Source: Acidobacteriota bacterium
Lineage (GTDB): Bacteria; Acidobacteriota; Holophagae; Acanthopleuribacterales; Acanthopleuribacteraceae
DNA length: 64,000 bases
Assembly (NCBI GenBank): GCA_020439745.1
Contig: JAGQSC010000027.1
Coordinates: 62,001 to 126,000, forward strand
Direction: 5' to 3'
The translations under genes and the position numbers were made by a program. Below are positions 1 through 9,136 of the stretch, in pieces. Each line of letters starts with the position of its first letter. The first letter of the stretch is position 1. The notes beneath the pieces were generated by a model that ran no database searches, was not told where the DNA came from, and saw only the letters and a list, made by a program, of their open reading frames with translations.

Positions 1-296
1 AGGCGCATCAGTTTGCCAAGCGATTTGGTTTCCATGCGGTCCACTTTTTCAGACACCACACTTGATGACACATTGATGGTATTCAGGATGTGATAGATAT
101 TCTTCAGGATACCTTCATTGAGTTCAGCGACGCCTGCCTGGTGGGCCACATTCATCATTTGGGAATCGGTAAACGTGGTTTCGTTGCGCTTCAACTTGCG
201 GTTGAGGCCGAGTTCCTTCACGGTAGCGCGCAGGCGAAGGCAGTAAAGAATAAGACCGAGACAAAATGCACTAAGAACACTGACGGCTGCAACCAT
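1..296 (-). CDS. Partial signalling protein, histidine-kinase-like N-terminus (runs off the left edge)
   Basis: This leftward frame opens with ATG at 296, directly after an in-frame TGA, and stays open to the window edge, so only about 98 residues are seen. Residues 1-19 form one hydrophobic membrane segment, followed by a basic, coiled-coil-like stretch. A segment of the type AGVAELNEGILKNIYHILN follows; it resembles the 'AG-AE-ATG-LHN-GN-LN' helix found ahead of, or in place of, the phosphoacceptor helix in some atypical sensor kinases and GGDEF proteins. The His is in a different setting here (IYHILNT), so phosphotransfer is not established. No strong ribosome binding site precedes the ATG. 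The gene is divergent from the Ser/Thr kinase gene at 471. Membrane-anchored signalling protein is an inference; the catalytic part lies outside the window. Confidence 0.6.
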   Translation of the reverse strand, partial: MVAAVSVLSAFCLGLILYCLRLRATVKELGLNRKLKRNETTFTDSQMMNVAHQAGVAELNEGILKNIYHILNTINVSSSVVSEKVDRMETKSLGKLMR

Positions 297-470
297 GATG
301 TATCATTTCACTTTGATAGTTGGCTTCATTGTAGCTGAGTTTCGCTCTGGAATACAGCTAGGCCGGCTGCTTATTGCATAAAGAGACGCGATCGCCCACG
401 GGAGTGTGTTTTAATAGGAGAGATTTTGGACTAATTCCTTGTCATCTATGCATACAGGCTCCGGGAACAC
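297..470. promoter_or_regulatory. Divergent intergenic region between two signalling genes
   Basis: This 174-base gap lies between a leftward gene starting at 296 and the rightward kinase gene at 471, so it must hold promoters for both directions. It is AT-richer than its flanks. I could not pick a convincing -35/-10 pair on either strand, and there is no terminator-like hairpin or long inverted repeat. Confidence 0.3.
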
Positions 471-2441
471 ATGAGCAATCACGACCAGACCGCCAAGACC
501 ATCGGCAGATATGTGGTGCAAAGCCTATTGGGGGAAGGCGCAATGGGGTCGGTGTACAAAGCATTCGATCCGGTTATCAAGCGCGTTGTTGCGATCAAGA
601 CGATCAAGCTGGACCAATCGCGCAATGAAATTGATCAGAAGGAATTCGTGCAGCGTTTCTTTCAGGAAGCGCAAATTAGCGGCATTCTCAATCATCCGAA
701 TATCGTCAGCATTTACGACATCGGCGAGCAGGATGGGATGCCCTACATTGCCATGGAGTATGTGGAAGGTCGCAATCTCAATCAGGTGATCAACGATCAA
801 GAGCGACCGGACCTGGTTTATCTGGCTCAAATCATTGTTCAGGTCTCGAATGCGCTTGAGTTTGCCCACGGCAAGGGTGTGGTACACCGGGACTTGAAAC
901 CGGGAAACATTATGGTCATGCCCAATGGCATCGCCAAGATCATGGATTTTGGGATTGCCAAGATGAGTGGGTCCCATCTCACACAGACCGGTGTTTTCTT
1001 GGGGACGCCCAGTTTTGCCAGCCCGGAGCAGATCAAAGAAGGTCAGGTGGATCACCGCTCGGATATCTTTTCGCTCGGTATTCTGGCTCACGAAACACTG
1101 ACCGGACATACGCCGTTCCCAGGCCAAAGCATTTCGGCCATCCTCTACAAGATTGCCAACGAGCCGCCTACGCCGGCACCCAATTTGAAGGACCTGCCAG
1201 TTGAGGCGCCCAAGTGGCGCATGGTTTTTGACAAGGTCTTTCAAAAAGAGCCCGGTAAACGCTACCAAAATGCGGGCGATTTCGGCCGAGATTTATTGAG
1301 TTCCATGACCTTTACCAATCAACAAGAAGTTGCACTGGGTACTTTTGTCGGTCAGGTCAATGCCACGGTTCGCGATGCATTTGGTATTCAAAAAGACATC
1401 CAGCGTTCGGATTTTGAGAAATCTCAAGCGCCACCGAGACCCATCATCGCGAAGCAGCCTAAAAAACGATCTTCACTAATGGGTCTACTCGTCGTGTTGC
1501 TGTTAGTTTCCGCAACGGCATTGGTGCTATTCAAGACGGGCGTGATTGGCGACGGGGAACGCCTTTCTTCCATAGTCAATATCCCCGACATTCTTCCCAG
1601 CAAACATTTCGAAAAGATGGTTGCCATCAACTCGACGCCTCAAGGCGCCACGATATTTGTTGACGATCAAGCGATTGAATTCACGACACCACACGGCCAC
1701 CTCGTCGTGGGTGACGTGGGTACGACGGTCACCATTCGACTGGAACTAGATGCCTACGAGCCGATCTCGCAGTCGCTGGTTCTAGGTGAAGAGATGCCTA
1801 GCGCGATCAATTTGGACTTGGTGATTAAGCCGCTCATTCGCAGCATTACGACGTCACCCGCAGGCGCGGAACTCAGCGTGAATGGGGCGAAATTGGGACC
1901 GAGCCCAGCCGAGTTTTCCTTCACACCTCAAGAGCAGTACCGCATTGAGGCCAGTCTCGAGGGTTATGACGGTTATGAGATGACCTACGAGGAAGGTAAG
2001 TCCCCAGTAGCTGATCTCGATATCAGACTGTCAAAAACCCAACCGCCTGGAACGGTTAAAGTGGATTCCTCCTTGCAGGATCTGAAATTGACCGTTAATG
2101 GCAAGACTTACAATAACAGCGCCGTGCTTCCAGCAGGTACCTACGAAGTGCGCTTGCAGTCTCGGAAATACTTTTTTGATAGTCGCACTCGGGTGACCGT
2201 CAGGGCCGGGGAAACACACCGACTAGACGTCCCACCAGTGGTTACTATTGGGCGAATCGATGTGCTTCGCGGTTATGCGCAAGTCAAGATAGACGGCCGA
2301 GAAGTAGACTTCACACCTATTCGCAACCTGGAAATTGTGGCCGGGATGCACACGTTTGAATTTGTGGATGACGATGGTAAGATGATCAACCAAATCAAGC
2401 GTGATGTAGTAGGTGGTGACGACATTGTTTTGGACAATTAG
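471..2441 (+). CDS. Membrane-anchored Ser/Thr protein kinase with C-terminal PEGA repeats
   Basis: This 656-residue Hanks-type (PknB-like) protein kinase has all the key elements: glycine loop GEGAMG at 21-26, VAIK lysine K43, the HRDLKPGN catalytic loop at 139-146 and DFG at 159-161. The kinase domain ends near residue 285. A single transmembrane segment at about 336-354 follows a basic stretch, so the kinase is cytoplasmic. The exported part (about 380-656) is built of about four PEGA-type beta repeats, recognisable by the 'STPQGATIFVDD' and 'TSPAGAELSVNG' starts. PEGA domains are thought to bind envelope or surface ligands, so this is probably a transmembrane sensor. The ATG lies at a clear domain start. 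The stop overlaps the next gene by 29 bases, implying co-translation with three envelope proteins that may be its inputs or targets (inference). Confidence 0.95.
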   Translation: MSNHDQTAKTIGRYVVQSLLGEGAMGSVYKAFDPVIKRVVAIKTIKLDQSRNEIDQKEFVQRFFQEAQISGILNHPNIVSIYDIGEQDGMPYIAMEYVEGRNLNQVINDQERPDLVYLAQIIVQVSNALEFAHGKGVVHRDLKPGNIMVMPNGIAKIMDFGIAKMSGSHLTQTGVFLGTPSFASPEQIKEGQVDHRSDIFSLGILAHETLTGHTPFPGQSISAILYKIANEPPTPAPNLKDLPVEAPKWRMVFDKVFQKEPGKRYQNAGDFGRDLLSSMTFTNQQEVALGTFVGQVNATVRDAFGIQKDIQRSDFEKSQAPPRPIIAKQPKKRSSLMGLLVVLLLVSATALVLFKTGVIGDGERLSSIVNIPDILPSKHFEKMVAINSTPQGATIFVDDQAIEFTTPHGHLVVGDVGTTVTIRLELDAYEPISQSLVLGEEMPSAINLDLVIKPLIRSITTSPAGAELSVNGAKLGPSPAEFSFTPQEQYRIEASLEGYDGYEMTYEEGKSPVADLDIRLSKTQPPGTVKVDSSLQDLKLTVNGKTYNNSAVLPAGTYEVRLQSRKYFFDSRTRVTVRAGETHRLDVPPVVTIGRIDVLRGYAQVKIDGREVDFTPIRNLEIVAGMHTFEFVDDDGKMINQIKRDVVGGDDIVLDN

Positions 2442-3855
2442 CTTCGTTCTGGGGTTACCACTTGCCCAGGACCTGAACGAACAAGCCGAACGCCTCTACA
2501 CCAACGCAGGTACGTTTATGGCTGCGGGCAAGTACAGCGAGGCGCTAGCCGACCTGCAGAAAATTGTCGATAGCTATCACACAACGAATTGGGCTGATAA
2601 GGCGCTGCTCGAGATAGGCGGTTATTACCTCAATGTGAAGAATGAGCCCTTAACCGCGCTTCAATACTTCACAAAGATCCAGGACAATTACCCAGCCAGC
2701 GAGTCCGCTCCTGCGGCTTATTATTGGAAAGCCTTCATATTGGATGCTTCGGCGTCGGGTCGTAGTGATTTGGAAAATGCTACAGCGGACCTGATCCGAA
2801 TGCTGAATTTGTATAGTGATCATGATTGGGAAGATGGCGCTTTGTTTTTGCTCAGTCGGCTTGGTGCTCGACTTCGCGAGTACCCCCAATGTTTGAATCA
2901 CGCACAGCGCCTGGAATTCGGTTTCCCCGGCTCGCGATTCGTACCTGCAGCACTGTTGTTGAGCTCGCGTGTGGCTTATCTGTCAGGTCGGGACCAAGAA
3001 GCATCCTTGACATTGGGCCGGCTACAGACCCGATATAGCGACTCGCCGGAAGCCGAAACGGCGGCCTCCTACATGGCTATTCTCAACCGCTTTTCAGGAC
3101 CTGAACTCAGCTATCAATTAGATCGGAATTTTCCCGGTTCGGTACCCAAGAAATACAAAAACCCGGTAAGAGTCGGCATTGCCGCTGATGGATTGGTGGG
3201 CATTCTGGATGGATCGGGTGTTCATTTTGCCACCACGGGTACTCCGCCAACCCTGAGGTTAAACGATCCTGACTCGGTGACCGGATTTTGTGTCAGTCCT
3301 CAAGGTGAGTTGTTGATCGTTGCAGAAGACCGAATTTCACGTCTCGATGGTCGACCTGTATTCAGTTCTTTGAGGGTATCTGGAGAGGGACTTCGCGATA
3401 TCTCGCATGCTGCTATTGACCACTACAACCGTGTCTACGTGCTCGATTCGGACCTGAAGGACGTGGCTGTTTTTGACCGTAACGGCTCGTTCCTCAAATT
3501 GTTGCAGGTACCCAAGGCGACTGCGGTTCGCGTGTTTGAAGACAGTGCCTGGGTGCTTTCCGGTGATGGGGCTTCGATTATTGAGTTTGGGCCTCAATTG
3601 GAGCGAATTGGGGCGGTATCTTCGGGCCTCGTCAATGCCGAAGACTTTACACTCGATCCCTACGGAAATATCTATGCTCTTTTTGATAAAGGCTACAAAG
3701 TGGCCGTTTTTGATCATCAGAAAAACGTGCGTGCTCAACTCAATTTGAAGGCCGGAAGCTATCCACTGAAACAAGCCGATGCTATCGCCGTGGACCAAAC
3801 CGGTGCGATCTACCTAGTGGACAGGCGCGGTGGATCGGTGTTTCGTTTTCATTGA
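2413..3855 (+). CDS. Exported TPR plus beta-propeller (NHL-like) protein
   Basis: This 480-residue protein starts at GTG inside the end of the kinase gene, behind a TAGGTG ribosome-binding stretch; a second GTG follows immediately. The N-terminus is a signal peptide ending at about LPLAQ (residue 19). Residues about 20-220 contain tetratricopeptide repeats of the BamD/YbgF outer-membrane type ('AGKYSEALADLQKIVDSY', 'ALQYFTKIQDNYPAS'). Residues about 240-480 form short repeats with 'YGNIYALFDKGYKVAVFD' and 'TGAIYLVDRRGGSVFRF' signatures, typical of NHL-like beta-propellers. Both halves are protein-interaction scaffolds, so a periplasmic scaffold in the kinase/PEGA system is likely. No enzyme motif is visible. 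Confidence 0.85.
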   Translation: MVTTLFWTISFVLGLPLAQDLNEQAERLYTNAGTFMAAGKYSEALADLQKIVDSYHTTNWADKALLEIGGYYLNVKNEPLTALQYFTKIQDNYPASESAPAAYYWKAFILDASASGRSDLENATADLIRMLNLYSDHDWEDGALFLLSRLGARLREYPQCLNHAQRLEFGFPGSRFVPAALLLSSRVAYLSGRDQEASLTLGRLQTRYSDSPEAETAASYMAILNRFSGPELSYQLDRNFPGSVPKKYKNPVRVGIAADGLVGILDGSGVHFATTGTPPTLRLNDPDSVTGFCVSPQGELLIVAEDRISRLDGRPVFSSLRVSGEGLRDISHAAIDHYNRVYVLDSDLKDVAVFDRNGSFLKLLQVPKATAVRVFEDSAWVLSGDGASIIEFGPQLERIGAVSSGLVNAEDFTLDPYGNIYALFDKGYKVAVFDHQKNVRAQLNLKAGSYPLKQADAIAVDQTGAIYLVDRRGGSVFRFH

Positions 3856-3870
3856 TGCAGGAGTGATGGA

Positions 3871-5955
3871 ATGACTTGGCTTTTTTTGCTGCTGTTCGCC
3901 CAACAGGATATCGTGACGACGGACCTGTCTACTGACACGGTTTCCTTGGATTTTGAAAGAGCGGTTGCCAAGTACAACTCCATTGATCGCGATGACGCAA
4001 AACCCATGTTCGAGCAAATTGCCGACAGCCTGGAGCAAAAAACTGAACTGAGCGATGAGGAGCAGTTTATCCTGCGGGAAAGTCTGAAATTTTTGGGGGT
4101 CATTACCTACCCGGGAGGGACAGCGGGCTTTTTTGAACGATTGGTAAAAGTGGATCCCGGTTATGACATGAGTTCGCAGAAACTTTCGCCAAAGATCGTT
4201 AAAATATTTGACGATCTCAAGGCCACCAAGGTGGGTCAAATAAGGATTGGTTTGTCAGACGCCTCTGATCGAGGTAGCGCCTTGTTGTCCGACGCCACGG
4301 TAGCTGTGGACGGGAAGATTGTGGGCTTGACCCAAGGTGAGACGATGCTCTACGTGTTGGCTGGCACGAGACATATTGAGATCGAGAAACCCAATTTCGA
4401 TGTGTTTCAAAAGGACATCGTGGTTCAAGCGGGTAAAGTGACCACGGTCAACGGGGTTATGTACCGCAATTCTTCAGAACTCGTGTTTATGACGGTACCA
4501 ACAGGTGTGAAGGTTTTTCTGGAAGGGGTGCAGCAGGGAACCACAGAGGGGACCGCGCCCATCACTTATGCTGAAACACTGCTACGTGCAGGGTTTACCC
4601 CGTCCCAAGCCTCGGACCTCTTTTCCGTGAATGGAGTGGGTCCCGGAAAATACGTCCTGCGTTTTGAAAAGCCTTGTTACAAGACAAAGAAAGTGGAAGT
4701 GGAAGTCGCACAAAACGAGCGCCGCGTGTATCAACCCGTGACGATGGAACCCGTTTACAGCTACGTGGACGTGACGACTGCCGGAAATACTGCAGGCATT
4801 GTGTATTTGAACGACGAGCGTATTGGCTCACTTCCCATCCGTGCCTATCAAGCATGTCCTGGCGAATTCACCTTAAAGGTCCAGTTCACCGATGGCCAGT
4901 TCATCAAGCACATCATTTTGGAAGAGGGAAAGACGACATCAGTAGTTGCTGAGCCCCTGCCTTCCATCGTTTGGTTTGGCGTGCGAGAGGAGGCCAATCA
5001 GGCACCTGACCCCAATATCGATATGTGGATGAAGGACCTTAAGACATGGAACGTCTCGTTTGTGGATCCCAACAATACCCGGCTTGTCCAGCACGATCCC
5101 TATGATCTTTTCTTTAACGAAAGCCGGTCTGTGAGTGAATCTGCCATGTCCATGGCACGGCCATTGGGCGCTGATTTGTATGTGGTTGCCCGTGTGGTGC
5201 GAAAAAAGGTGGTCATTCGGTTCCTGGAGGTCGCGTTCTGGACCCCACTAAGCAAGAAGGTCAAAGTCTATTCGATCGACTTCAGGGAGATCGAAAAGTT
5301 CAAGGAACTATTACAAAACCTCGATATGCCTATTAAGCTGACCCATTCATGGGTAGGTGCTCGGCTGGCGAAAGTGGAAGGACAGAACGGATGCAAAATT
5401 CTCGAGGTGACGCCCGGCAGTCCTTTGGCAGGTCTGGCAGTGGCCGGCGACCAAATCACGTCACTAGATGGCAAGTTTCTCAATCAGCCTTCCCAGTTAG
5501 TGCAGATAAGTAGCAACAAGACCGTGAATTTGGAAATCAATGGGACTAATGTCACGGTGACGCCCGTGACCTGCATTGCTGAGTTCCCATTCAATCCCTC
5601 GGTTTTCTGCCCTCAGGCGGTTGTTGCCCGATTGGACAAACTCAGCAAATATGCGCCCGACCCTTTGGTACAACAGAGCGCTAAGTTCAATCGCGCCCGG
5701 TACCAGTTCTTTCTTGGTGACTACCAACAGGCCTTTGATACGTTTTCAGACAACTCGTTTAAGCTTTCCTATGACTACGGCATCAATCAGGGCACGTTGT
5801 TCTTTTATCAGGGTTTGTGTTTCCGCAGACTGAATTTGTCGGCAGAAGCTCGTGCGTCTTTTCAGAAAGCCACCCAGTACCCAGAGGGCACGCTATTTGA
5901 TGCCTATGGACCAAAGGTCGCGTTTTGGGCGGAGGCACAATTGCAACAGCTTTGA
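3871..5955 (+). CDS. Exported multidomain protein with PEGA, PDZ and TPR segments
   Basis: This 694-residue protein has a very short signal peptide (MTWLFLLLFAQ). The N-terminal 110 residues are helical and TPR-like. Residues about 120-360 hold several PEGA-type repeats. A divergent region follows, then a PDZ domain at about 495-570 with the 'ILEVTPGSPLAGLAVAGDQI' core and a 'LDG' turn. The last 100 residues are TPR-like ('FNRARYQFFLGDYQQAFDTF'). The start is ATG, 15 bases after the previous stop and behind a GGAG-type site. With its neighbours it forms a set of envelope scaffold proteins downstream of a kinase that also carries PEGA domains. No protease domain accompanies the PDZ, so it is more likely a binding module than an HtrA enzyme. 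Confidence 0.8.
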   Translation: MTWLFLLLFAQQDIVTTDLSTDTVSLDFERAVAKYNSIDRDDAKPMFEQIADSLEQKTELSDEEQFILRESLKFLGVITYPGGTAGFFERLVKVDPGYDMSSQKLSPKIVKIFDDLKATKVGQIRIGLSDASDRGSALLSDATVAVDGKIVGLTQGETMLYVLAGTRHIEIEKPNFDVFQKDIVVQAGKVTTVNGVMYRNSSELVFMTVPTGVKVFLEGVQQGTTEGTAPITYAETLLRAGFTPSQASDLFSVNGVGPGKYVLRFEKPCYKTKKVEVEVAQNERRVYQPVTMEPVYSYVDVTTAGNTAGIVYLNDERIGSLPIRAYQACPGEFTLKVQFTDGQFIKHIILEEGKTTSVVAEPLPSIVWFGVREEANQAPDPNIDMWMKDLKTWNVSFVDPNNTRLVQHDPYDLFFNESRSVSESAMSMARPLGADLYVVARVVRKKVVIRFLEVAFWTPLSKKVKVYSIDFREIEKFKELLQNLDMPIKLTHSWVGARLAKVEGQNGCKILEVTPGSPLAGLAVAGDQITSLDGKFLNQPSQLVQISSNKTVNLEINGTNVTVTPVTCIAEFPFNPSVFCPQAVVARLDKLSKYAPDPLVQQSAKFNRARYQFFLGDYQQAFDTFSDNSFKLSYDYGINQGTLFFYQGLCFRRLNLSAEARASFQKATQYPEGTLFDAYGPKVAFWAEAQLQQL

Positions 5956-5967
5956 TGTGAGGATTTG

Positions 5968-6675
5968 GTGCGCCTACTTGTATTTCTGATCGCTGCCTTA
6001 CCTGCTATTGCGGGTTATACGGTGGTTACGGCGACGGGTCAGGTCATGATGGCCAAAAGCAAATACATCATAGAAAACGAGATGGTCACCTTTGTTCTTG
6101 CGGATGGACCTACTGTTTCGATGACCAAAGACAGCATCGATTGGCACGCAACCGCGCAAGCCAACGGCGAGGCGCCACCTCCATGGGCGAAGCCTCTCAA
6201 AAAGAAGAAGAGTTCTGGCGGATCCTCAAAATTCTGGCAGTGGGACTCGCTGAAAGGCGAAATCTCGCAGCTCAGAAATCTGCAACCCAATTGGAGATCG
6301 ATTACCAAACTTCGACTGGGTGGTTGGCTGGTGATCGTGGGTGGAAGCCTCATCTACTACGTGCTTTATGCAGTAGTTCTGTTTATTTCATTAAATTTGG
6401 TTGGCGAACCTTCAACTATATGGCGCGTTCTGAAAACTAATCTCATTTTGTTGATTACGTCGGGAGCCCTCTATGGTCTCGTAGGTCTTTTGCCTGTCAG
6501 TTTTTGGTATGTGATGATTATTGCACTGGTCTTGAACTACTTTGTGGTGTCGTTACTGATGATTCAGTTACTGGACTGTGAGATCCCAGCCAGCCTACTA
6601 TGTTCCCTTATCTATCTAGGATTCGTCGTGTTAACGGTTTTTGGTAGTTGGCGTATGGCGCCGCAAGTGCTTTAA
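5968..6675 (+). CDS. Membrane protein of unknown function, last gene of the kinase operon
   Basis: I chose GTG at 5968, four bases after the GAGGA site at 5959-5963; TTG at 5965 is too close to that site. The protein of about 235 residues has a signal peptide (LLVFLIAALPAIAG), a small extracytoplasmic domain of about 60 residues and a lysine-rich linker (PLKKKKSSGG). Three to four hydrophobic helices occupy its second half (about residues 112-235). The N-terminal domain reads like a short SH3-like or DUF-type beta domain ('YTVVTATGQVMMAKSKYII'), but I do not recognise the family. Its 3' end overlaps the convergent cmoB by four bases. Membership in the PEGA/kinase operon rests on spacing (12 bases). 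Confidence 0.75.
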   Translation: MRLLVFLIAALPAIAGYTVVTATGQVMMAKSKYIIENEMVTFVLADGPTVSMTKDSIDWHATAQANGEAPPPWAKPLKKKKSSGGSSKFWQWDSLKGEISQLRNLQPNWRSITKLRLGGWLVIVGGSLIYYVLYAVVLFISLNLVGEPSTIWRVLKTNLILLITSGALYGLVGLLPVSFWYVMIIALVLNYFVVSLLMIQLLDCEIPASLLCSLIYLGFVVLTVFGSWRMAPQVL

Positions 6676-7649
6676 GTCATGGCAAACAGAATGGCACGCC
6701 AGGGTGCCGGATAGCCCTCAATGGTCAGCTGGGAGTTGGCGGGGTTTAGCTGCGACAGAAAGCTCGGCTCTGGGTGAAAAGCCGTTGAGCGCTGTTCGTT
6801 TGTCGTGTGGGCCGCATGGGCAATCACATCGATATTCTTGAAGCCTGCGCGTTTTAGCATCACCACGGTGTTGTCCAAGGAGGGTATGAACCACACATTG
6901 CGCATGCCTGCATATTTCGTTTCAGGCATCAACATGGTGGTTGGCCCTCCGGGTATGACAATGGTCTCCAATACCAACAAACCTTTCGCTCGCAAACTTG
7001 TTTTCATCGCCTTAAGCACATCGATGGGGTCGCGATGATGATAGAGAATGCCCATGCAAAACACGCAGTCAAACACATGCCTAAGTTGATGGCATTCTTG
7101 CCATCCCCAAAGACGAAAACCAGCTCGTGGCTCTCCCGCAAAATGCTGCAAAAACCGAAACTGAAAAAGGAATTTGGGAATGGGGTCCACGCCCAAAACG
7201 CTTTCTGCTCCCGCCTCAAGACAGCGAAACAGCGTATAGCCATTGTTGCAACCCACATCTAACACACGCTTTCCTGCAAGTGAGGGCAGTGCATGCTTGA
7301 GGCGATCCCACTTCAGGTCGCTCCGCCATTCCGCGTCAATATCCACGCCACACACTCGAAAAGGGCCCTTTTTCCAATTGCCCAGAGCATGTACGGTATC
7401 GATTAATGTGCCATGGTTGGCGGATGGGTCAGTGGGGCCCACCGACACGACACCTTGATCCATGTGCCACTGAGATTCGCTTTCAGGTAAGCCATCAAGT
7501 GCTTCCCGTTGTGTGCTCCAGCGGTTGTCTCCACATCGCTCGTCGCCAACCCTATTGGCTTCAGTCAAAGGACCTGACTGTTCTGGCAAGAAATCGAAGG
7601 GCGTCAAGGGTTGTCCTTGATCGCGATAAAGGAAGCGAAATTGTGCCAC
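6672..7649 (-). CDS. cmoB: tRNA U34 carboxymethyltransferase CmoB
   Basis: CmoB transfers a carboxymethyl group from carboxy-SAM to 5-hydroxyuridine at tRNA position 34, giving uridine 5-oxyacetic acid, which widens wobble decoding. The 325-residue protein has the family signature 'WKKGPFRVCGVDIDAEWRSD', the SAM motif 'VLDVGCNNGYTLFR', 'FCMGILYHHRDP' and the C-terminal 'EGYPAPWRAI'. The start is GTG at 7649, overlapping cmoA by 46 bases; the resulting length before the signature matches E. coli CmoB, so the overlap is credible. The N-terminal 80 residues are poorly conserved. It sits directly after cmoA, its carboxy-SAM supplier, so substrate production and use are coupled. Confidence 0.96.
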   Translation of the reverse strand: MAQFRFLYRDQGQPLTPFDFLPEQSGPLTEANRVGDERCGDNRWSTQREALDGLPESESQWHMDQGVVSVGPTDPSANHGTLIDTVHALGNWKKGPFRVCGVDIDAEWRSDLKWDRLKHALPSLAGKRVLDVGCNNGYTLFRCLEAGAESVLGVDPIPKFLFQFRFLQHFAGEPRAGFRLWGWQECHQLRHVFDCVFCMGILYHHRDPIDVLKAMKTSLRAKGLLVLETIVIPGGPTTMLMPETKYAGMRNVWFIPSLDNTVVMLKRAGFKNIDVIAHAAHTTNEQRSTAFHPEPSFLSQLNPANSQLTIEGYPAPWRAILFAMT

Positions 7650-8323
7650 TTGAAGAATATTTCGGACTGAGCAAAGCCGGCGCGTTGTAGCATCTCTCGA
7701 TTCTCGGTTGCAGTGTAGGGGATCAACACATTCTCCAGTTGGTCTCGCTTACGGCTTATTTCCATGTCCGAATAACCTTGTCGGCGTTTGAATTTCCAGT
7801 ACATTTCCATAAAGAGGCGACTCAAGGGTGTAGCGTCCTCCAGCACCTTCTCTGAGAGAATCAGAATACCGCCTGGAGATAAGGCTTGGTGGATGCGGTT
7901 GAGCACGTGTTGGCGGTAAAGAGGCCGCACGAATTGTAGGGTGTAGTTCATTAATACGACCGAAGGCTGGCCCAAATCCACGTGTCGGATATCGCCGGAC
8001 ACGAATTCAATCCTTGAATCCTTGAAACTCGATCGTGCTTTGCTGAGCATCGCCGGCGCGTCGTCAATACCAAGGAAGCGTGTGACCGGTGCTTGGCAGT
8101 GTTTGGCCAGATAAGCAATGGTTGTCCCAGTAGAGCAGCCCAAATCCACAACGTCACTAGGCGTACGATAAAAATAATCGACAAAGTCCGCCACCATTTT
8201 CTGCACTTCATCATAAAAGGGAATGGAGCGGTGAATCATATCGTCAAAAACCGCTGCTACTTCGTCGTTAAACTCGAATTCGGTTAATGCTTTCAGTGGT
8301 TTTTGAAACAGTTCATCGCGCAA
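7604..8323 (-). CDS. cmoA: Carboxy-S-adenosyl-L-methionine synthase CmoA
   Basis: CmoA converts SAM and prephenate into carboxy-SAM, the cofactor used by CmoB. The 239-residue sequence carries the family N-terminus (FDDMIHRSIPFYDEV), the methyltransferase-fold motif 'VVDLGCSTGTTIAYL' and 'LMNYTLQFV'. The start is TTG at 8323, placed four bases after GAGGTG on the leftward strand; no better start exists nearby. It overlaps the upstream permease gene by 11 bases and cmoB by 46 bases, so the three form one leftward transcript. The permease link to tRNA modification is probably only positional. Confidence 0.96.
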   Translation of the reverse strand: MRDELFQKPLKALTEFEFNDEVAAVFDDMIHRSIPFYDEVQKMVADFVDYFYRTPSDVVDLGCSTGTTIAYLAKHCQAPVTRFLGIDDAPAMLSKARSSFKDSRIEFVSGDIRHVDLGQPSVVLMNYTLQFVRPLYRQHVLNRIHQALSPGGILILSEKVLEDATPLSRLFMEMYWKFKRRQGYSDMEISRKRDQLENVLIPYTATENREMLQRAGFAQSEIFFKWHNFASFIAIKDNP

Positions 8324-9089
8324 GGTTCACCTCTGGATTGACTCGGGCGCGTTTAAGGATGCGCACGGTGGCATAAACTAAAAAGAAGCCAAACAAACCC
8401 TCAAGCACCACGGTTGGAAGGATATGCGCCAAACGCGCGCCAAGGAAAGCGGCAGCAATGGCGGGGACAGATAGCGGCAGGACAGCAGGCCAATGGATCA
8501 GCTGAGCGCGATGATGGGCCCAAAGCCCCGACAAGGTTGTGGGAACCATGGCGGTCAAACTCACCGTGACGGACCAAATCATGGGGGCATCACAAAGTCC
8601 TACCATGGCGCCAACCATCACCACGCCACCTCCAATACCCAGTAGACTGGACGCGAATCCAGAAACCACGCCGATCATGGGGAACACCCAAAGCGGGGGT
8701 GTTGTGGTTCCTTGACCTGTCTCGCCACTCAGGAGCATGCGAACCGCTGTGAAAATCAAGAGCCCCGCAAACATATAAGACATGGTGTTGGAGGAAATGC
8801 GTTTGAGACTGGCCACCCCCAACTGAGCGGTAAAAACAGCGGTTGCCGATAGGCAAATAGCGGGTATCCATGGGAAAGGGCCCTCGGCCACCAAGCCGTG
8901 ACTAAGTGCGCCCACCGCAGCAATGGGAACGATACAAGCCACCGACGTGGCAATGGCGCTTTTGAGCGCCAGATGACCCCAAAGATGCAGTGCAGGGACG
9001 AATATGATTCCCCCGCCGATGCCCACCAAACTACTGGTGAGGCCACCTATCAAGCCGATAAAGATCCAAAGAGCGCGTCTCGATTGCAT
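8313..9089 (-). CDS. TauE/SafE-type (TSUP) membrane permease
   Basis: This protein of about 258 residues belongs to the sulfite exporter TauE/SafE family, which moves small organic or sulfur anions across the inner membrane. Two internally repeated halves each contain the family motif 'SLVGIGGGIIFVPAL' and 'SLLGIGGGVVMVGAM', and seven to eight hydrophobic helices fill the rest. I prefer ATG at 9089 because it puts a charged 'QSRR' just ahead of the first helix; the TTG at 9119 adds ten uncharged residues without a ribosome binding site. The substrate cannot be told from sequence. It is divergent from the mqnC-like gene, with 47 bases between them. Confidence 0.88.
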   Translation of the reverse strand: MQSRRALWIFIGLIGGLTSSLVGIGGGIIFVPALHLWGHLALKSAIATSVACIVPIAAVGALSHGLVAEGPFPWIPAICLSATAVFTAQLGVASLKRISSNTMSYMFAGLLIFTAVRMLLSGETGQGTTTPPLWVFPMIGVVSGFASSLLGIGGGVVMVGAMVGLCDAPMIWSVTVSLTAMVPTTLSGLWAHHRAQLIHWPAVLPLSVPAIAAAFLGARLAHILPTVVLEGLFGFFLVYATVRILKRARVNPEVNLAR

Positions 9090-9136
9090 GGCGCAACTAT
9101 AAACGCAACTGATCGGCAAACGGAATAGCTACAATC

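Noticed and set aside
525-1268. A 247-codon open frame opposite the kinase domain
   Set aside because: It is the antisense shadow of a clearly conserved kinase domain, has no family pattern and no ribosome binding site.
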